From assembly GCF_014333615.1 (NCBI RefSeq), contig NZ_JACSCY010000016.1:1-64000 (forward strand): DNA of 64,000 bases, written 5' to 3'. Below the pieces are notes generated by a model, which saw only the letters and a program-made list of their open reading frames with translations, ran no database searches and was not told where the DNA came from. Shown piece after piece: positions 17,008 through 26,216 of the stretch (the first letter of the stretch is position 1; every line of letters starts with the position of its first letter). This DNA is from Hymenobacter citatus (lineage in GTDB: Bacteria; Bacteroidota; Bacteroidia; Cytophagales; Hymenobacteraceae). A program made the position numbers and the translations under genes.

Positions 17008-19302
17008 TCACGGCTTTCCCGCCATCGTAAACACCAACTCCCCACCCTTCACCACATCGTCATACGCCAGGAACGGCCGCGTGAGTTTCTGGCCATTAAG
17101 CCGCGCTTCCTTCACGTACACGTTCTTGTCACTCTGGCTTTTGACTTTGATGCGGAAGGTCTTGCCGTTTTCCAGGTTGATGGTGGCGCCGTACACGGCC
17201 GGGCTGCCGAGGGCGTACTCCGGCGAGCCGGGGGCCACGGGGTAGAAGCCCAGGGAGGAGAAGATGTACCAGGCCGACATCTGCCCGCAGTCGTCGTTGC
17301 CACCGAGGCCGTCGGGGGTAGGACGGTACATTTTGGGCAGGATCATGCGCACGCGGGCTTGGGTTTTGTAGGGCTGACTGGTCCAGTTGTAGAGGTAGGC
17401 GGCGTGGTGGGCGGGCTCGTTGCCGTGCACGTAGTTGCCGATGATGCCGTCGCGGGTGATGTCCTCGGTTTCGGCGAAGAACTCGTCGGGTAGGTGCATG
17501 GTGAACAGCGAATCCAGATGGGGCACAAACTTCTTCTCGCCACCCATTTTGGCGACGAGCCCGGCCGGGTCCTGGGGCACGTAGAGGCTGTAGTTCCAGG
17601 CGTTGCCCTCGATGAAGCCCTGGTCGTTGGTGCTCAGCACATCAAAACGCTGGCGGAACGAGCCATCGGCAAGGCGGGGGCGCATGAAGCCAATGCGCGA
17701 GTCGTATACGTTCTGCCAGTTTTGGGCGCGCTTGCTGAACTCGGCGGCAATGTCATTTTTGCCCAGTTTCTTGGCCAGCTGCGCAATGCACCAATCATCA
17801 AACGCGTATTCCAGCGTTTTCGACACCGAGGAGCCGCTTTTGTCTTCGGGCACGTAGCCCAGCTGCTCGTAGTAGCCGATGCCGTCGTAGCGCTGTTGGT
17901 GGGCGGTAGTCACGCAGGCGTCGAGGGCGCGCTGGGCTTGGTCGGCAGGCACCACGCCTTTCAGCACGGCGTCGGCAATCACGGGCACCGAGTGGTAGCC
18001 AATCATACACCAGTTCTCGTTGGCGTAGTGGCTCCAGATGGGCAGCATGTGCAGCGTGCTCTGGTCGTAGTGCGCGAGCATGGATTGCACCATGTCGGCA
18101 TTGCGCTGGGGTTCCAGCAGATTAAAGAGCGGGTGCAGGGCGCGGTAAGTGTCCCAGAGCGAAAAGGTGGTGTAGTTGGTGAAGCCCTTGGCCTGGTGGA
18201 TGTTCTGGTCGAGGCCGCGGTACTGGCCGTCTACGTCCATATAGGTAGTAGGGCTAAGGGCGGCGTGGTACATGGCCGTGTAGAAGTTCTCCTTGTCTAC
18301 CTTCTTCGGCGACTCAATCACCACTTTGCCCAACTGCTCCTGCCACTGCGCCTGCCCCTGGCGCTTCACCGCCTCAAAGTCCCAGCCCGGAATTTCGGCC
18401 CGCAGGTTGCGCAGCGCCCCCTCGGTACTCACGCCCGACAAGGCCATTTTCACCTTGATTTTCTCGTTGGCCGTGGTCTTGAAATCGAAGTACAGGCGCA
18501 ACTGCTCGCCGGCCAGTTCGGGGAAGTTGTGGGCCTGGTCGAACCTACCCCAGAAGCCGCGGTACACCTGCCGCTTGGAGTAGTTGCGGCTGCCGTAGCT
18601 CGCAAACGGCTTCGAAAACGCCATGGCGAAGTACTCCACGCGGGTGCGTGCCCAGCCGTTGGTTTGGCGGTAACCCGTTATCAGCGAGTCGTTTTCGACT
18701 CGCACAAACGTCCAGACGTTCTTATCGGGGTAGTTGTAGATGCCGGCCGTGAGGTCGAGGATGATGTGCGCCTGCTCGGACTGGGGGAAGGTGTACTGGT
18801 GCATGCCTACCCGGTTGGAGGCCGTCAGCTCGGCCAGGATGTTGTGGTCGTCGAGCTTGACGCGGTAGTAGGCGGGCTCGGCAACCTCGTTTTGGTGCGA
18901 GAACCGGGAGCGGAAGCCCTTCTCGGGCTGGTCGGCGGTACCAGGGTTGAGTTGGAGCGGGCCGGTGGTGGGCATCACCAGAAAGTCGCCCAAATCGGAG
19001 TGGCCGGTGCCGCTGAAGTGGGTATGCGAGAAACCGACGATGGTTTTATCAGCATACTGATAGCCAGCGCAGTACTCGTATACCTTGGGGTTGTACTTGC
19101 CGTTTTGCTCGTAGCTGATGGTGTCGGTATCGGGCGAGAGCTGCACCATGCCGAAGGGCACCGTGGCACCGGGGTAGGTGTGCCCCATCTTGGCCGTGCC
19201 CACCAGCGGGTGGGCGTACTGCACGAGGTTGTCGGGGGTAGCTTTCTGGGCGAAAGCGGGTAGGGAGGCGAGAAGAAGAGTGGTTAGGGTCAGGCGTTTC
19301 AT
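17008..19302 (-). CDS. GH92 alpha-mannosidase, secreted
   Basis: Encodes 764 aa with a Sec signal peptide (MKRLTLTTLLLASLPAFAQ). The N-terminal beta-sandwich opens YAHPLVGTAKMGHTYPGATV and contains VGFSHTHFSGTGHSD. The C-terminal (alpha/alpha)6 domain has YVHGNEPAHHAAYLYNW (probable acid Glu, about residue 625) and GLGGNDDCGQMSAWYIFSSL (catalytic-base Asp region, about 668). GH92 enzymes are calcium-dependent inverting alpha-mannosidases, mostly alpha-1,2, acting on N-glycan mannose. A second GH92 at 33309-35633 is a lipoprotein and only moderately similar, so the two probably differ in location and linkage. The gene stands alone between an AT-rich orphan and a small plus-strand gene. Confidence 0.93.
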   Translation of the reverse strand: MKRLTLTTLLLASLPAFAQKATPDNLVQYAHPLVGTAKMGHTYPGATVPFGMVQLSPDTDTISYEQNGKYNPKVYEYCAGYQYADKTIVGFSHTHFSGTGHSDLGDFLVMPTTGPLQLNPGTADQPEKGFRSRFSHQNEVAEPAYYRVKLDDHNILAELTASNRVGMHQYTFPQSEQAHIILDLTAGIYNYPDKNVWTFVRVENDSLITGYRQTNGWARTRVEYFAMAFSKPFASYGSRNYSKRQVYRGFWGRFDQAHNFPELAGEQLRLYFDFKTTANEKIKVKMALSGVSTEGALRNLRAEIPGWDFEAVKRQGQAQWQEQLGKVVIESPKKVDKENFYTAMYHAALSPTTYMDVDGQYRGLDQNIHQAKGFTNYTTFSLWDTYRALHPLFNLLEPQRNADMVQSMLAHYDQSTLHMLPIWSHYANENWCMIGYHSVPVIADAVLKGVVPADQAQRALDACVTTAHQQRYDGIGYYEQLGYVPEDKSGSSVSKTLEYAFDDWCIAQLAKKLGKNDIAAEFSKRAQNWQNVYDSRIGFMRPRLADGSFRQRFDVLSTNDQGFIEGNAWNYSLYVPQDPAGLVAKMGGEKKFVPHLDSLFTMHLPDEFFAETEDITRDGIIGNYVHGNEPAHHAAYLYNWTSQPYKTQARVRMILPKMYRPTPDGLGGNDDCGQMSAWYIFSSLGFYPVAPGSPEYALGSPAVYGATINLENGKTFRIKVKSQSDKNVYVKEARLNGQKLTRPFLAYDDVVKGGELVFTMAGKP

Positions 19303-19507
19303 CAGCTTCAGGAAGGGGCGTTGAAGCTGGGAAGTTAGGAGAAAACGTTGCGGAAAAAGACCTTTTTGCAGTATGACGCAAATATTTATTCACGAAATAC
19401 AGTAGCGTAAAATATGTTATTCTATTGCAATTCAAATCTTTATGAAATAATGTTTTTATTATTTCGTAGATAAGTTGATAACTGTCACTAACCAATCATA
19501 ACGCCTT

Positions 19508-19846
19508 ATGAAAGCTACCCTTCTCCTATTTATTTGTTTAATGCCCTACACTTTGTGGGCGCAGTCTCGTGCAGCTGATAAATCTAAGCCAACTGATAAG
19601 GGTTCTGCTAAGGAAACCATTATCAGCGTGCGCACTGTCACTCCGCCAGAGCGCACTACACATCAGCGAGCCGAGAAATTACCGGCCCCAGGTGTTTATC
19701 AAAGCAAACCCCACGCGCTACGCATTCTAGTTCCAGACTCAACAAAAGACGCTCTTCCCCATGCACGCCTTTCTACTTCTGCCGCCAAGGGTCTTATTGC
19801 GCCACTGCCCAAGGAGCGTTTACAAAGAGTAAAGCCAAAGCAATAG
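19508..19846 (+). CDS. Small secreted basic protein of unknown function
   Basis: Encodes 112 aa with a clear signal peptide (MKATLLLFICLMPYTLWAQ). The mature part is basic, rich in Lys, Pro, Ser and Thr, with no predicted fold or known motif, and probably disordered. It is followed by a good intrinsic terminator, which supports real expression. It could be a lineage-specific cell-envelope protein. I do not recognise a family. Confidence 0.65.
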   Translation: MKATLLLFICLMPYTLWAQSRAADKSKPTDKGSAKETIISVRTVTPPERTTHQRAEKLPAPGVYQSKPHALRILVPDSTKDALPHARLSTSAAKGLIAPLPKERLQRVKPKQ

Positions 19847-19866
19847 TTCAGCCAGTTGAACTGCTG

Positions 19867-19907
19867 GGCTAGCGTGCATCTACAGTGCACGCTAGCCTTT
19901 CTTTTTT
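19867..19907 (+). terminator. Intrinsic terminator
   Basis: A perfect 12-bp stem GGCTAGCGTGCA (19867-19878 with 19886-19897), 7-nt loop, then TTTCTTTTTT. Confidence 0.94.
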
Positions 19908-19994
19908 ACTATTTAAGCCAAAAAAATATCTGATAATCACAACTGTATGTTAACTTAGTCGATTGCTACGTCCTGTTTCTCATACCCTCGCACT

Positions 19995-22900
19995 ATGCGT
20001 AACTGTTTCTCTGGCAGCTTTTTTCTGTTGCTTTTCCTCGGCGCCACCCTACCCACCCAGGCCCAGCAGCCCCTGTTCAGCTTGCTTAGCCCCAAGGAAA
20101 CCGGCATCACCTTCCAGAACGACATCAGCGAGACGGAGGCCTTGAACGTGCTGTCGTACGAGTACTTCTACAACGGCGGCGGCGTGGCCGTGGGCGATAT
20201 TAACAACGACGGCCTACCCGACTTGCTGTTTACGGGCAACATGCGGCCCAACCGGCTCTACCTCAACCAGGGCAACTTCAAATTCAAGGACATCACCCGC
20301 CAGGCCTCGCCGCTGCTGGAAGGCCGCAAGGACAGCTGGAAAACCGGCGTGACCATGGCCGACGTGAACGGCGACGGCCTACTGGACCTCTACATCTGCT
20401 ACTCGGGTAAGAAGGACGAAGCCACGCGCCGCAACCAGCTGTTCATCAACCAGGGCAACGCGACTTTTAAGGAGGAAGCCCAGACGTACGGCCTCGACGA
20501 CCCCGGCTACAGCACCCAGGCCACTTTTTTCGACTTCGACAACGACGGCGACCTAGACATGTTTCTGCTCAACCACAGCATCAAGAAAATTGACAACATG
20601 GCCTTTGCCAGCCTGAAAGGGCAGGCCGATGTGCTGTCGAGCAACAAGCTGTTTCGCAACGACAAGGGCCATTTTACGGACGTATCCAAGGCTGCGGGTA
20701 TTGTGCAGAACCCGCTCACATTCGGGCTGGGCATTGCCGTGGCCGACATCGACCAGGACGGCTGGCAGGATATCTACGTCACCAACGACTACAACGAGCC
20801 CGACTACCTCTACCACAATAACCACGACGGTACCTTCACTGACCAGTCGAAGCAGGTGCTGCGCCACCACTCCCACTTCTCGATGGGCGTGGACGTGGCC
20901 GATTTCAACAACGACGCCCGCCCCGACATCCTGACCCTGGACATGATGCCGGCCGACAACCACCGGCAGAAATCCTTGCAGTTGCAGGAGAACTACGAGT
21001 CGTTTGCCTTGATGCTGCAACAGGATTTGTACCACCAGTACATGCGCAACATGCTGCACCTCAACAACGGCGACGGCACGTTCAGCGAGATTGGGCAGCT
21101 GGCCGGCGTGTCGAATACCGATTGGAGCTGGTGCCCCCTACTGGCCGATTTCGACAACGACGGATACAAGGATATTTTCATCAGCAACGGCTACCTGCGC
21201 GACTACACCAACAAGGATTTTTTGCGCTATTGGGGTGATTACAAGATCAAAAAAGCCATGGCGCGGGAGCCGTTCTTATTGATGGACTTGGTGACGGCCA
21301 TGCCCTCCACGGCCGTGCCCGACTACATTTTCCGCAACAACCACGACCTCACCTTTACCAACAAGCAAACCGACTGGGGCCTAAACCAGACCAATATGTC
21401 GAACGGCGCCGTGTACGCCGACCTCGACAATGATGGCGACTTAGAGCTGATTGTGAACACGATAAACCAGCCCGCCAGCATCTACCGCAACCGCAGCGTG
21501 GAGGATCAGCACACGGCCTACCTGGCGTTCAAGCTCACGGGCGCGGGTCAGAACACCCAGGCCGTGGGCGCCAAGGTGTATGTGTACGCCGCTGGCAACG
21601 CGCAGTATCAGGAGGTGAACCCCAACCGCGGCTACCTTTCCTGCGTGCCTACCACCCTGCATTTCGGGTTGGGTAGCAGCTCGGTAGTGGATTCGGTGCG
21701 GATTGTGTGGCCCAACCAGACCCGGCAGCTGCTGACCAAGGTGAAGGCCAACCAGTTGCTAAAGCTCACCAGCCCAGCGTCTAAGCAACTGGCAACCCGC
21801 CCGGCCCCTACCCCCAAAGTCCTGTTTCAGCCGGCCGCGCCGCTGTTTGCTTTTCAGCCCGAGGAAGTGGCGCTCAACGACTTCAAGCGCCAGCTGCTGA
21901 TGCTGTTTATGTATTCCAAAACCGCCCCCGTGCTCACGCAGGCCGACGTGAACAAGGACGGCCTCGACGACCTGTTTGTGAGCGGCGCCCCCGGCGAGTT
22001 GGGCCGCCTGTACGTGCAGCAGCCAGGCGGCACCTTCCGCGAAACGGCGCTGGCGGGCGGCCCTACCCCCGCCGCGGGCACCGTGGCTGCGGCTACTTTC
22101 CTTGATGCCAACGGCGACTCCTACCCCGACCTCTACCTGGCCAAGGGCGGCTATGCGCTCTACGAAGCCGACACCCCCGATTTGCAGGACGAGCTGTACC
22201 TGAACGACGGCCACGGCCGCCTGACGCTGGCTGCCAATGCCCTACCCCCGCTGCACGGCAGCAGCAAAGGCTGCGTGCGCGCCGCCGACGTAGACGGCGA
22301 CGGCGACCTGGACCTTTTCGTGGGAGGCCGCGTGATACCCGGCCAATACCCGCTAGCGCCGCCCAGCTACCTGTTGCTGAACGACGGCAAAGGCAAGTTT
22401 TCGGCAGTGGCCGACGCGCCCTTTGCCCGCGCCGGCATGGTGACGGACGCGCAGTGGGTAGACCTGAATAAAGACAAGCGCCCCGACCTGGTGCTGTGCG
22501 GGGAGATGATGCCGCTGATGGTCTGGATCAACACCCCGCAGGGCTTCCAGGACCAAACGGCCGACTACTTTGCTACCCCGCAGCAGGGCTTTTGGTTCAG
22601 CCTGCATGTGGCCGACGTGAACCAGGACGGTCAGCCCGACATTATGGCCGGCAATCTGGGGCTGAATACGCAGATCAGGGCCACGGCGCAGCAGCCGGCT
22701 GAGCTGTACTATGCTGATTTCGACAATAATGGCTCCATCGACCCCTTCCTCAACTTCTACCTCGATGGCAAGAGCTACCCCTTTGTGAGCCGCGACGAGC
22801 TCAACGAGGTTATCTACCCGATGCGGCGGCGGTTCACGTCCTACAAAGCCTACGCCGACGCCACCATGCAGGATATTTTTCCGGCCGAGGAGCTGAGCAA

Positions 22901-23291
22901 GGCGAAGAAGCTGGAAGCCAATGAGCTGCGTACCATGCTCTACCTCAACCAAAACGGTAAATTTGCAGCTACTCCCCTACCCACCGAGGCGCAGTTTTCG
23001 GCCGTGACCCACATCCGCAGCGGCGACTACAACCACGACGGCCACCCCGACCTGCTCCTGCTCGGCAACCACTCCGACAACCGCCTGAAGCTGGGCAGCT
23101 TCGACGCCAACTACGGCTGCCTGATGCAAGGCAACGGCAAAGGGGAATTCCGCTACGTAACCCAGCCCCAGGCCGGCCTGTGCGTGCTGGGCGATGTGAA
23201 ATCGGTGAGTGAAATAACGGTGAATAAGCAGCCCTACCTGGTGGTGGGTGTGAGCAACGGCGCCGTGCAGTTTTACAAGAAGCAAAAATGA
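19995..23291 (+). CDS. VCBS/FG-GAP-repeat protein with ASPIC/UnbV domain
   Basis: Encodes 1098 aa with a signal peptide (MRNCFSGSFFLLLFLGATL..AQA). It is built from many FG-GAP/VCBS beta-propeller repeats with calcium-binding loops such as DINNDGLPDLLF, DVNGDGLLDLYI, DFDNDGDLDMFL and DVDGDGDLDLFV. An ASPIC/UnbV domain follows the first propeller at about residues 510-580 (AVGAKVYVYA, NRGYLSCVPTTLHFGLG, VRIVWPNQTRQLL). Two propellers are likely, one on each side. Such proteins are extracellular and may bind glycans or other surface polymers; no enzyme activity is known. Its stop overlaps the start of the haloperoxidase gene by 4 bp (ATGA), implying translational coupling and a shared job. Confidence 0.92.
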   Translation: MRNCFSGSFFLLLFLGATLPTQAQQPLFSLLSPKETGITFQNDISETEALNVLSYEYFYNGGGVAVGDINNDGLPDLLFTGNMRPNRLYLNQGNFKFKDITRQASPLLEGRKDSWKTGVTMADVNGDGLLDLYICYSGKKDEATRRNQLFINQGNATFKEEAQTYGLDDPGYSTQATFFDFDNDGDLDMFLLNHSIKKIDNMAFASLKGQADVLSSNKLFRNDKGHFTDVSKAAGIVQNPLTFGLGIAVADIDQDGWQDIYVTNDYNEPDYLYHNNHDGTFTDQSKQVLRHHSHFSMGVDVADFNNDARPDILTLDMMPADNHRQKSLQLQENYESFALMLQQDLYHQYMRNMLHLNNGDGTFSEIGQLAGVSNTDWSWCPLLADFDNDGYKDIFISNGYLRDYTNKDFLRYWGDYKIKKAMAREPFLLMDLVTAMPSTAVPDYIFRNNHDLTFTNKQTDWGLNQTNMSNGAVYADLDNDGDLELIVNTINQPASIYRNRSVEDQHTAYLAFKLTGAGQNTQAVGAKVYVYAAGNAQYQEVNPNRGYLSCVPTTLHFGLGSSSVVDSVRIVWPNQTRQLLTKVKANQLLKLTSPASKQLATRPAPTPKVLFQPAAPLFAFQPEEVALNDFKRQLLMLFMYSKTAPVLTQADVNKDGLDDLFVSGAPGELGRLYVQQPGGTFRETALAGGPTPAAGTVAAATFLDANGDSYPDLYLAKGGYALYEADTPDLQDELYLNDGHGRLTLAANALPPLHGSSKGCVRAADVDGDGDLDLFVGGRVIPGQYPLAPPSYLLLNDGKGKFSAVADAPFARAGMVTDAQWVDLNKDKRPDLVLCGEMMPLMVWINTPQGFQDQTADYFATPQQGFWFSLHVADVNQDGQPDIMAGNLGLNTQIRATAQQPAELYYADFDNNGSIDPFLNFYLDGKSYPFVSRDELNEVIYPMRRRFTSYKAYADATMQDIFPAEELSKAKKLEANELRTMLYLNQNGKFAATPLPTEAQFSAVTHIRSGDYNHDGHPDLLLLGNHSDNRLKLGSFDANYGCLMQGNGKGEFRYVTQPQAGLCVLGDVKSVSEITVNKQPYLVVGVSNGAVQFYKKQK

Positions 23292-24622
23292 AAAAGCAGG
23301 TCCTCTTCCTGATGAGCCTGGTGCTGGGCGGCCACGCCGCGGCCTACGCAGCCGCGCCTACTCCCCCCCTGAACCCCGGCAAGGCCTTGGATGCCATCAA
23401 CATGACGCTGGTACACGATGTGGTGGCCCCGCCGGTGGCAGCGCGCTACTACGCCTACAGCACGCTGGGCGCCTACATCATTGTATCGGCCCACAACAAG
23501 AGCCTGCCCGCCCCTACCCGCTTCATTACGGGCTACACCACCGATTTGCGGCTGGATACGGTGAAGGGCAAATACGACTACCAGATAGCGGCCTATTATA
23601 GCATGCTGGAAGCGGCGCGCCTGCTGCTTCCTTCCGGCGAAAACCTGGCCGCAGAGGAAGAGGAATTTGTGCGCGGCCTGGAAAAACAAGGCGTGAAGCC
23701 GGCCGTGCTGGCGCAGTCGGTGCGGGTAGGGAAGCTGGCGGCAAAAGCGGCTGTTGCCTTCTCCAAAAACGACCGCTACAACCGTCTGAGCGCCCTGAAG
23801 CGCTATACTCCCCTAAAAGCAGAAGGCGCCTGGTACCCTACCCCACCTGCTTACATGGAAGCGGTGGAGCCCAACTGGAAAACGATTCGGCCGCTGATGA
23901 TAGACTCGGCCGCGCAATTCCGCCCGGCCCCGATGGTACCGTTCAGCAAGGACACGGCGTCGGCGTTTCACAAGCAGGTGCTAGCCGTGTACAACGTCTC
24001 GAAGCACCTCACCGACGAGCAGCTACAGATTGCCCAGTTCTGGGACTGCAACCCGTTTGCGGTCAATACCGCAGGGCACATGTCTATCGGCTTCAAGAAA
24101 ATTAGTCCCGGCGGACACTGGATGAACATTGGGGCGCTGGTGGCGCAGCAGCAAAAGGTAGGCTTCGACCGCACGGTGCTGGTGCTAACCATGGAAGGAG
24201 TAACGTTGATGGACGCCTTTATCAGCTGCTGGGAAGCCAAGTACGCTACCAACCGCATCCGTCCCGAAACATACATCAACCGCTTCATCGACGTGAAGTG
24301 GCAGCCGATTCTGCAAACGCCGCCCTTCCCGGAGTATACCAGTGGCCACGCCGTCGTGTCCAACGCCGTGGCCGAAATGCTCACCTACCTGCTCGGTGAT
24401 AACATTGCCTACCTAGACAATACCGAAATTCCCTTCGGTAGCGGCGAGCGGGCTTTCACGTCGTTCCGACAGGCAGCCGCCGAGGCTTCCGTGTCGCGTT
24501 TCTACGGCGGCATTCACTACATGGAGAGCGTCAACAACGGCAACGAGCAGGGCCGGCAAATAGGTCGCTATCTGGTAACCAAGCTCCGCAACGCCGGCGT
24601 GAAGCCGCTGGCGAGTCGGTAG
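23288..24622 (+). CDS. Vanadium-dependent haloperoxidase-like (PAP2 fold) secreted protein
   Basis: Encodes 444 aa with a signal peptide (MKKQVLFLMSLVLGGHAAAYA). The PAP2/haloperoxidase active site is complete: KYATNRIRPE (K and R of motif 1), EYTSGHAVVS (Ser352, Gly353, His354) and SVSRFYGGIHY (Arg404 and the vanadate/phosphate-ligating His410). The fold is all-helical, and members are either haloperoxidases or acid phosphatases. Sequence alone cannot separate the two, and most bacterial members of this type are untested. The ATG overlaps the stop codon of the upstream VCBS-repeat gene. I recall the same gene pair beside Sus loci in other Bacteroidota, so a linked role at the cell surface is likely. 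Confidence 0.9.
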   Translation: MKKQVLFLMSLVLGGHAAAYAAAPTPPLNPGKALDAINMTLVHDVVAPPVAARYYAYSTLGAYIIVSAHNKSLPAPTRFITGYTTDLRLDTVKGKYDYQIAAYYSMLEAARLLLPSGENLAAEEEEFVRGLEKQGVKPAVLAQSVRVGKLAAKAAVAFSKNDRYNRLSALKRYTPLKAEGAWYPTPPAYMEAVEPNWKTIRPLMIDSAAQFRPAPMVPFSKDTASAFHKQVLAVYNVSKHLTDEQLQIAQFWDCNPFAVNTAGHMSIGFKKISPGGHWMNIGALVAQQQKVGFDRTVLVLTMEGVTLMDAFISCWEAKYATNRIRPETYINRFIDVKWQPILQTPPFPEYTSGHAVVSNAVAEMLTYLLGDNIAYLDNTEIPFGSGERAFTSFRQAAAEASVSRFYGGIHYMESVNNGNEQGRQIGRYLVTKLRNAGVKPLASR

Positions 24623-24631
24623 ACATAGGAC

Positions 24632-24791
24632 AAAACACCGCCTGTCATTCCTCGACGCGTCTGTCATCCTGAGCTTGCGAAGGACCTTCTCACGGTAAAA
24701 CGACAAGCGTAACAACGACTCGTCCTAACGTGAGAAGGTCCTTCGCAAGCTCAGGATGACAGACGCGTCGAGGAATGACAGGCGGTGTTTT
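24632..24791. repeat. Family-B inverted repeat with 63-bp arms
   Basis: The longest repeat of its family: perfect 63-bp arms (24632-24694 with 24729-24791) and a 34-nt loop containing CGACAAGCGTAACAACGACT, which recurs in the loops at 43309 and 57345. The core GTCATCCTGAGCTTGCGAAG is shared with the other copies. Confidence 0.96.
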
Positions 24792-24813
24792 ATCAGCCTA
24801 TAACCTCTATACC

Positions 24814-25929
24814 CTACCGCTTCACCGTTTCCACCAATCCCTCATCGTTGATGCGCAGCGTAGCAGTGCCCGCGGCCGTGAGGGTGGCCGTAAACTGCTC
24901 GGGCGTAGCTAATAGCACCAACTGATTGGACTTCCCGGCCACCTCTACCTGCGGCGCGATGTTCAGCTCAGCCAGCGAGGCGGCGTAGCGGCCGTTTTTT
25001 TCGCGGTACTGCTGCTGGCGGTAGTACACCAGCCACAGGTAGCGCCGGCGCAGCTCGGCGGTAGGCAGCTCGAAAGCCGGCGCCTTGGCCTGGCGCGTGA
25101 ACTGCAAATAGCCCCACCGCTCGGGGTAGTGCATGTTTATCACGCCCTGCGGCGACCATACCCAGTTGTGCTCGGGCAAATCTTTGCCGGCGGCGTCCTG
25201 CTGCTTCACGTACTTACCGTTGGCCGCCCGCGTGTCCCACTCCACCCTGGAGAAGTTGATGCGCCACAGGGTACCCTCAGTGGGAGCATTAAACGGAAAG
25301 CCTATGCGCACCGCCTTCAGCGGAATGGCCATTTCCACGGTCCAGCTCCGGTCCTTATCCTTGGGTTGGTTCAGGGTGCCGTCGATAGAAATGCCAGAAC
25401 GCAGCCCAGCCACGTCCCAGCTGATGAGGGCGTCGCCGTGGTTGCGGTAGGGCTTGGGTAGGAACAGGTCGAAGATCTTGTTGAGGGCGTTTACTTCCAC
25501 CTCGAAGTACTGGTGCGTGTTGTCATCGGGGTCGATGAATACCTCGAAGTCATTGTCTTTGTAGATGATGTCGTCGTGGTGCGTTTGGTAGGCCCAGATG
25601 TGCGGTTCCTGCAAGGTAGCGGCAATGAACAGCGTGGAGTCGTTCCAGAGCATTTTCACCCGCGTCTGGTAGGTAGGCAGCGGCTTGGCGGCGCCTTCGA
25701 TATCCACGAAATCGGTGGTCCAGGGGGCTTGCTGCCAGGCGCTTTCCCGCAGGTTGCCATCCATAGTGAGGGCCTGCGTGGTGTGCGGCACCACGTAGCC
25801 TTTGGGCGGCGTGAAGAGGTGCTCTAGCCCCTGAAAAGCCTGTTTATCCTGCGCCGAAGCTGATAAGCCCGCCCCACTGAGTAGTAGCGTTAGTAATCCT
25901 GTTGTCGTGAAGTTGAAGAATTGATGCAT
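24814..25929 (-). CDS. Secreted CBM9-like carbohydrate-binding protein
   Basis: Encodes 371 aa from the ATG at 25929; an upstream in-frame ATG at 25983 would put 18 extra residues before the signal peptide (MHQFFNFTTTGLLTLLLSGAG). The core (about residues 50-260) matches the family-9 carbohydrate-binding-like fold: LTMDGNLRESAWQQAPWT, VKMLWNDSTLFIAATLQEP, DNDFEVFIDPDDNTHQYFE, WTVEMAIPLKAV and WRINFSRVEW. The C-terminus is a helical then beta tail. It has no catalytic residues, so binding of glycan ends or heme-like ligands is the expected role. It lies just downstream of the second susC/susD pair on the same strand, but a terminator and a repeat intervene. Confidence 0.88.
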   Translation of the reverse strand: MHQFFNFTTTGLLTLLLSGAGLSASAQDKQAFQGLEHLFTPPKGYVVPHTTQALTMDGNLRESAWQQAPWTTDFVDIEGAAKPLPTYQTRVKMLWNDSTLFIAATLQEPHIWAYQTHHDDIIYKDNDFEVFIDPDDNTHQYFEVEVNALNKIFDLFLPKPYRNHGDALISWDVAGLRSGISIDGTLNQPKDKDRSWTVEMAIPLKAVRIGFPFNAPTEGTLWRINFSRVEWDTRAANGKYVKQQDAAGKDLPEHNWVWSPQGVINMHYPERWGYLQFTRQAKAPAFELPTAELRRRYLWLVYYRQQQYREKNGRYAASLAELNIAPQVEVAGKSNQLVLLATPEQFTATLTAAGTATLRINDEGLVETVKR

Positions 25930-25985
25930 GCGTGCAATACTTGGTAAAACTGGTTGATCTGACTTGCAATGGCCCTTATGCACTC

Positions 25986-26126
25986 GCTCGGCTGTGCCGA
26001 GTGAGGCCTACGCTTGAGGGGCTCTGCCCCGAACTCGGCTACGCCGTTTGAACGACACAGTTCGGGGTAGAGCAGACGCGCGCAGCGAAGCTGCTGGAGT
26101 ATAGCCCTCACTCGGCACAGCCGAGC
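25986..26126. repeat. Nested inverted repeat (family E)
   Basis: Outer arms of 20 bp are perfect (25986-26005 with 26107-26126) and each is itself palindromic (CTCGGCTGTGCCGAG). A second inner pair around GCTCTGCCCCGAACT is complementary with one mismatch. Confidence 0.9.
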
Positions 26127-26154
26127 AAGGGCGGCAACTGGCTGACCTTACTAC

Positions 26155-26198
26155 AAAAAAAGAGGCCTTACCCTACTACTCGGGGTAAAGCCTCTTTT
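26155..26198 (-). terminator. Intrinsic terminator of second susC-susD operon
   Basis: A 16-bp stem with one mismatch (26158-26173 with 26183-26198) is followed on the minus strand by a run of U from the A-tract at 26155-26161. It lies 19 bp after the susD stop. Confidence 0.93.
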
Positions 26199-26216
26199 CT
26201 CAATTAGGTTGGAACA

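Noticed and set aside
24632..24791. Insertion sequence or MITE with target duplication
   Set aside because: No transposase and no clear flanking direct repeat could be seen; REPIN-like origin fits better.
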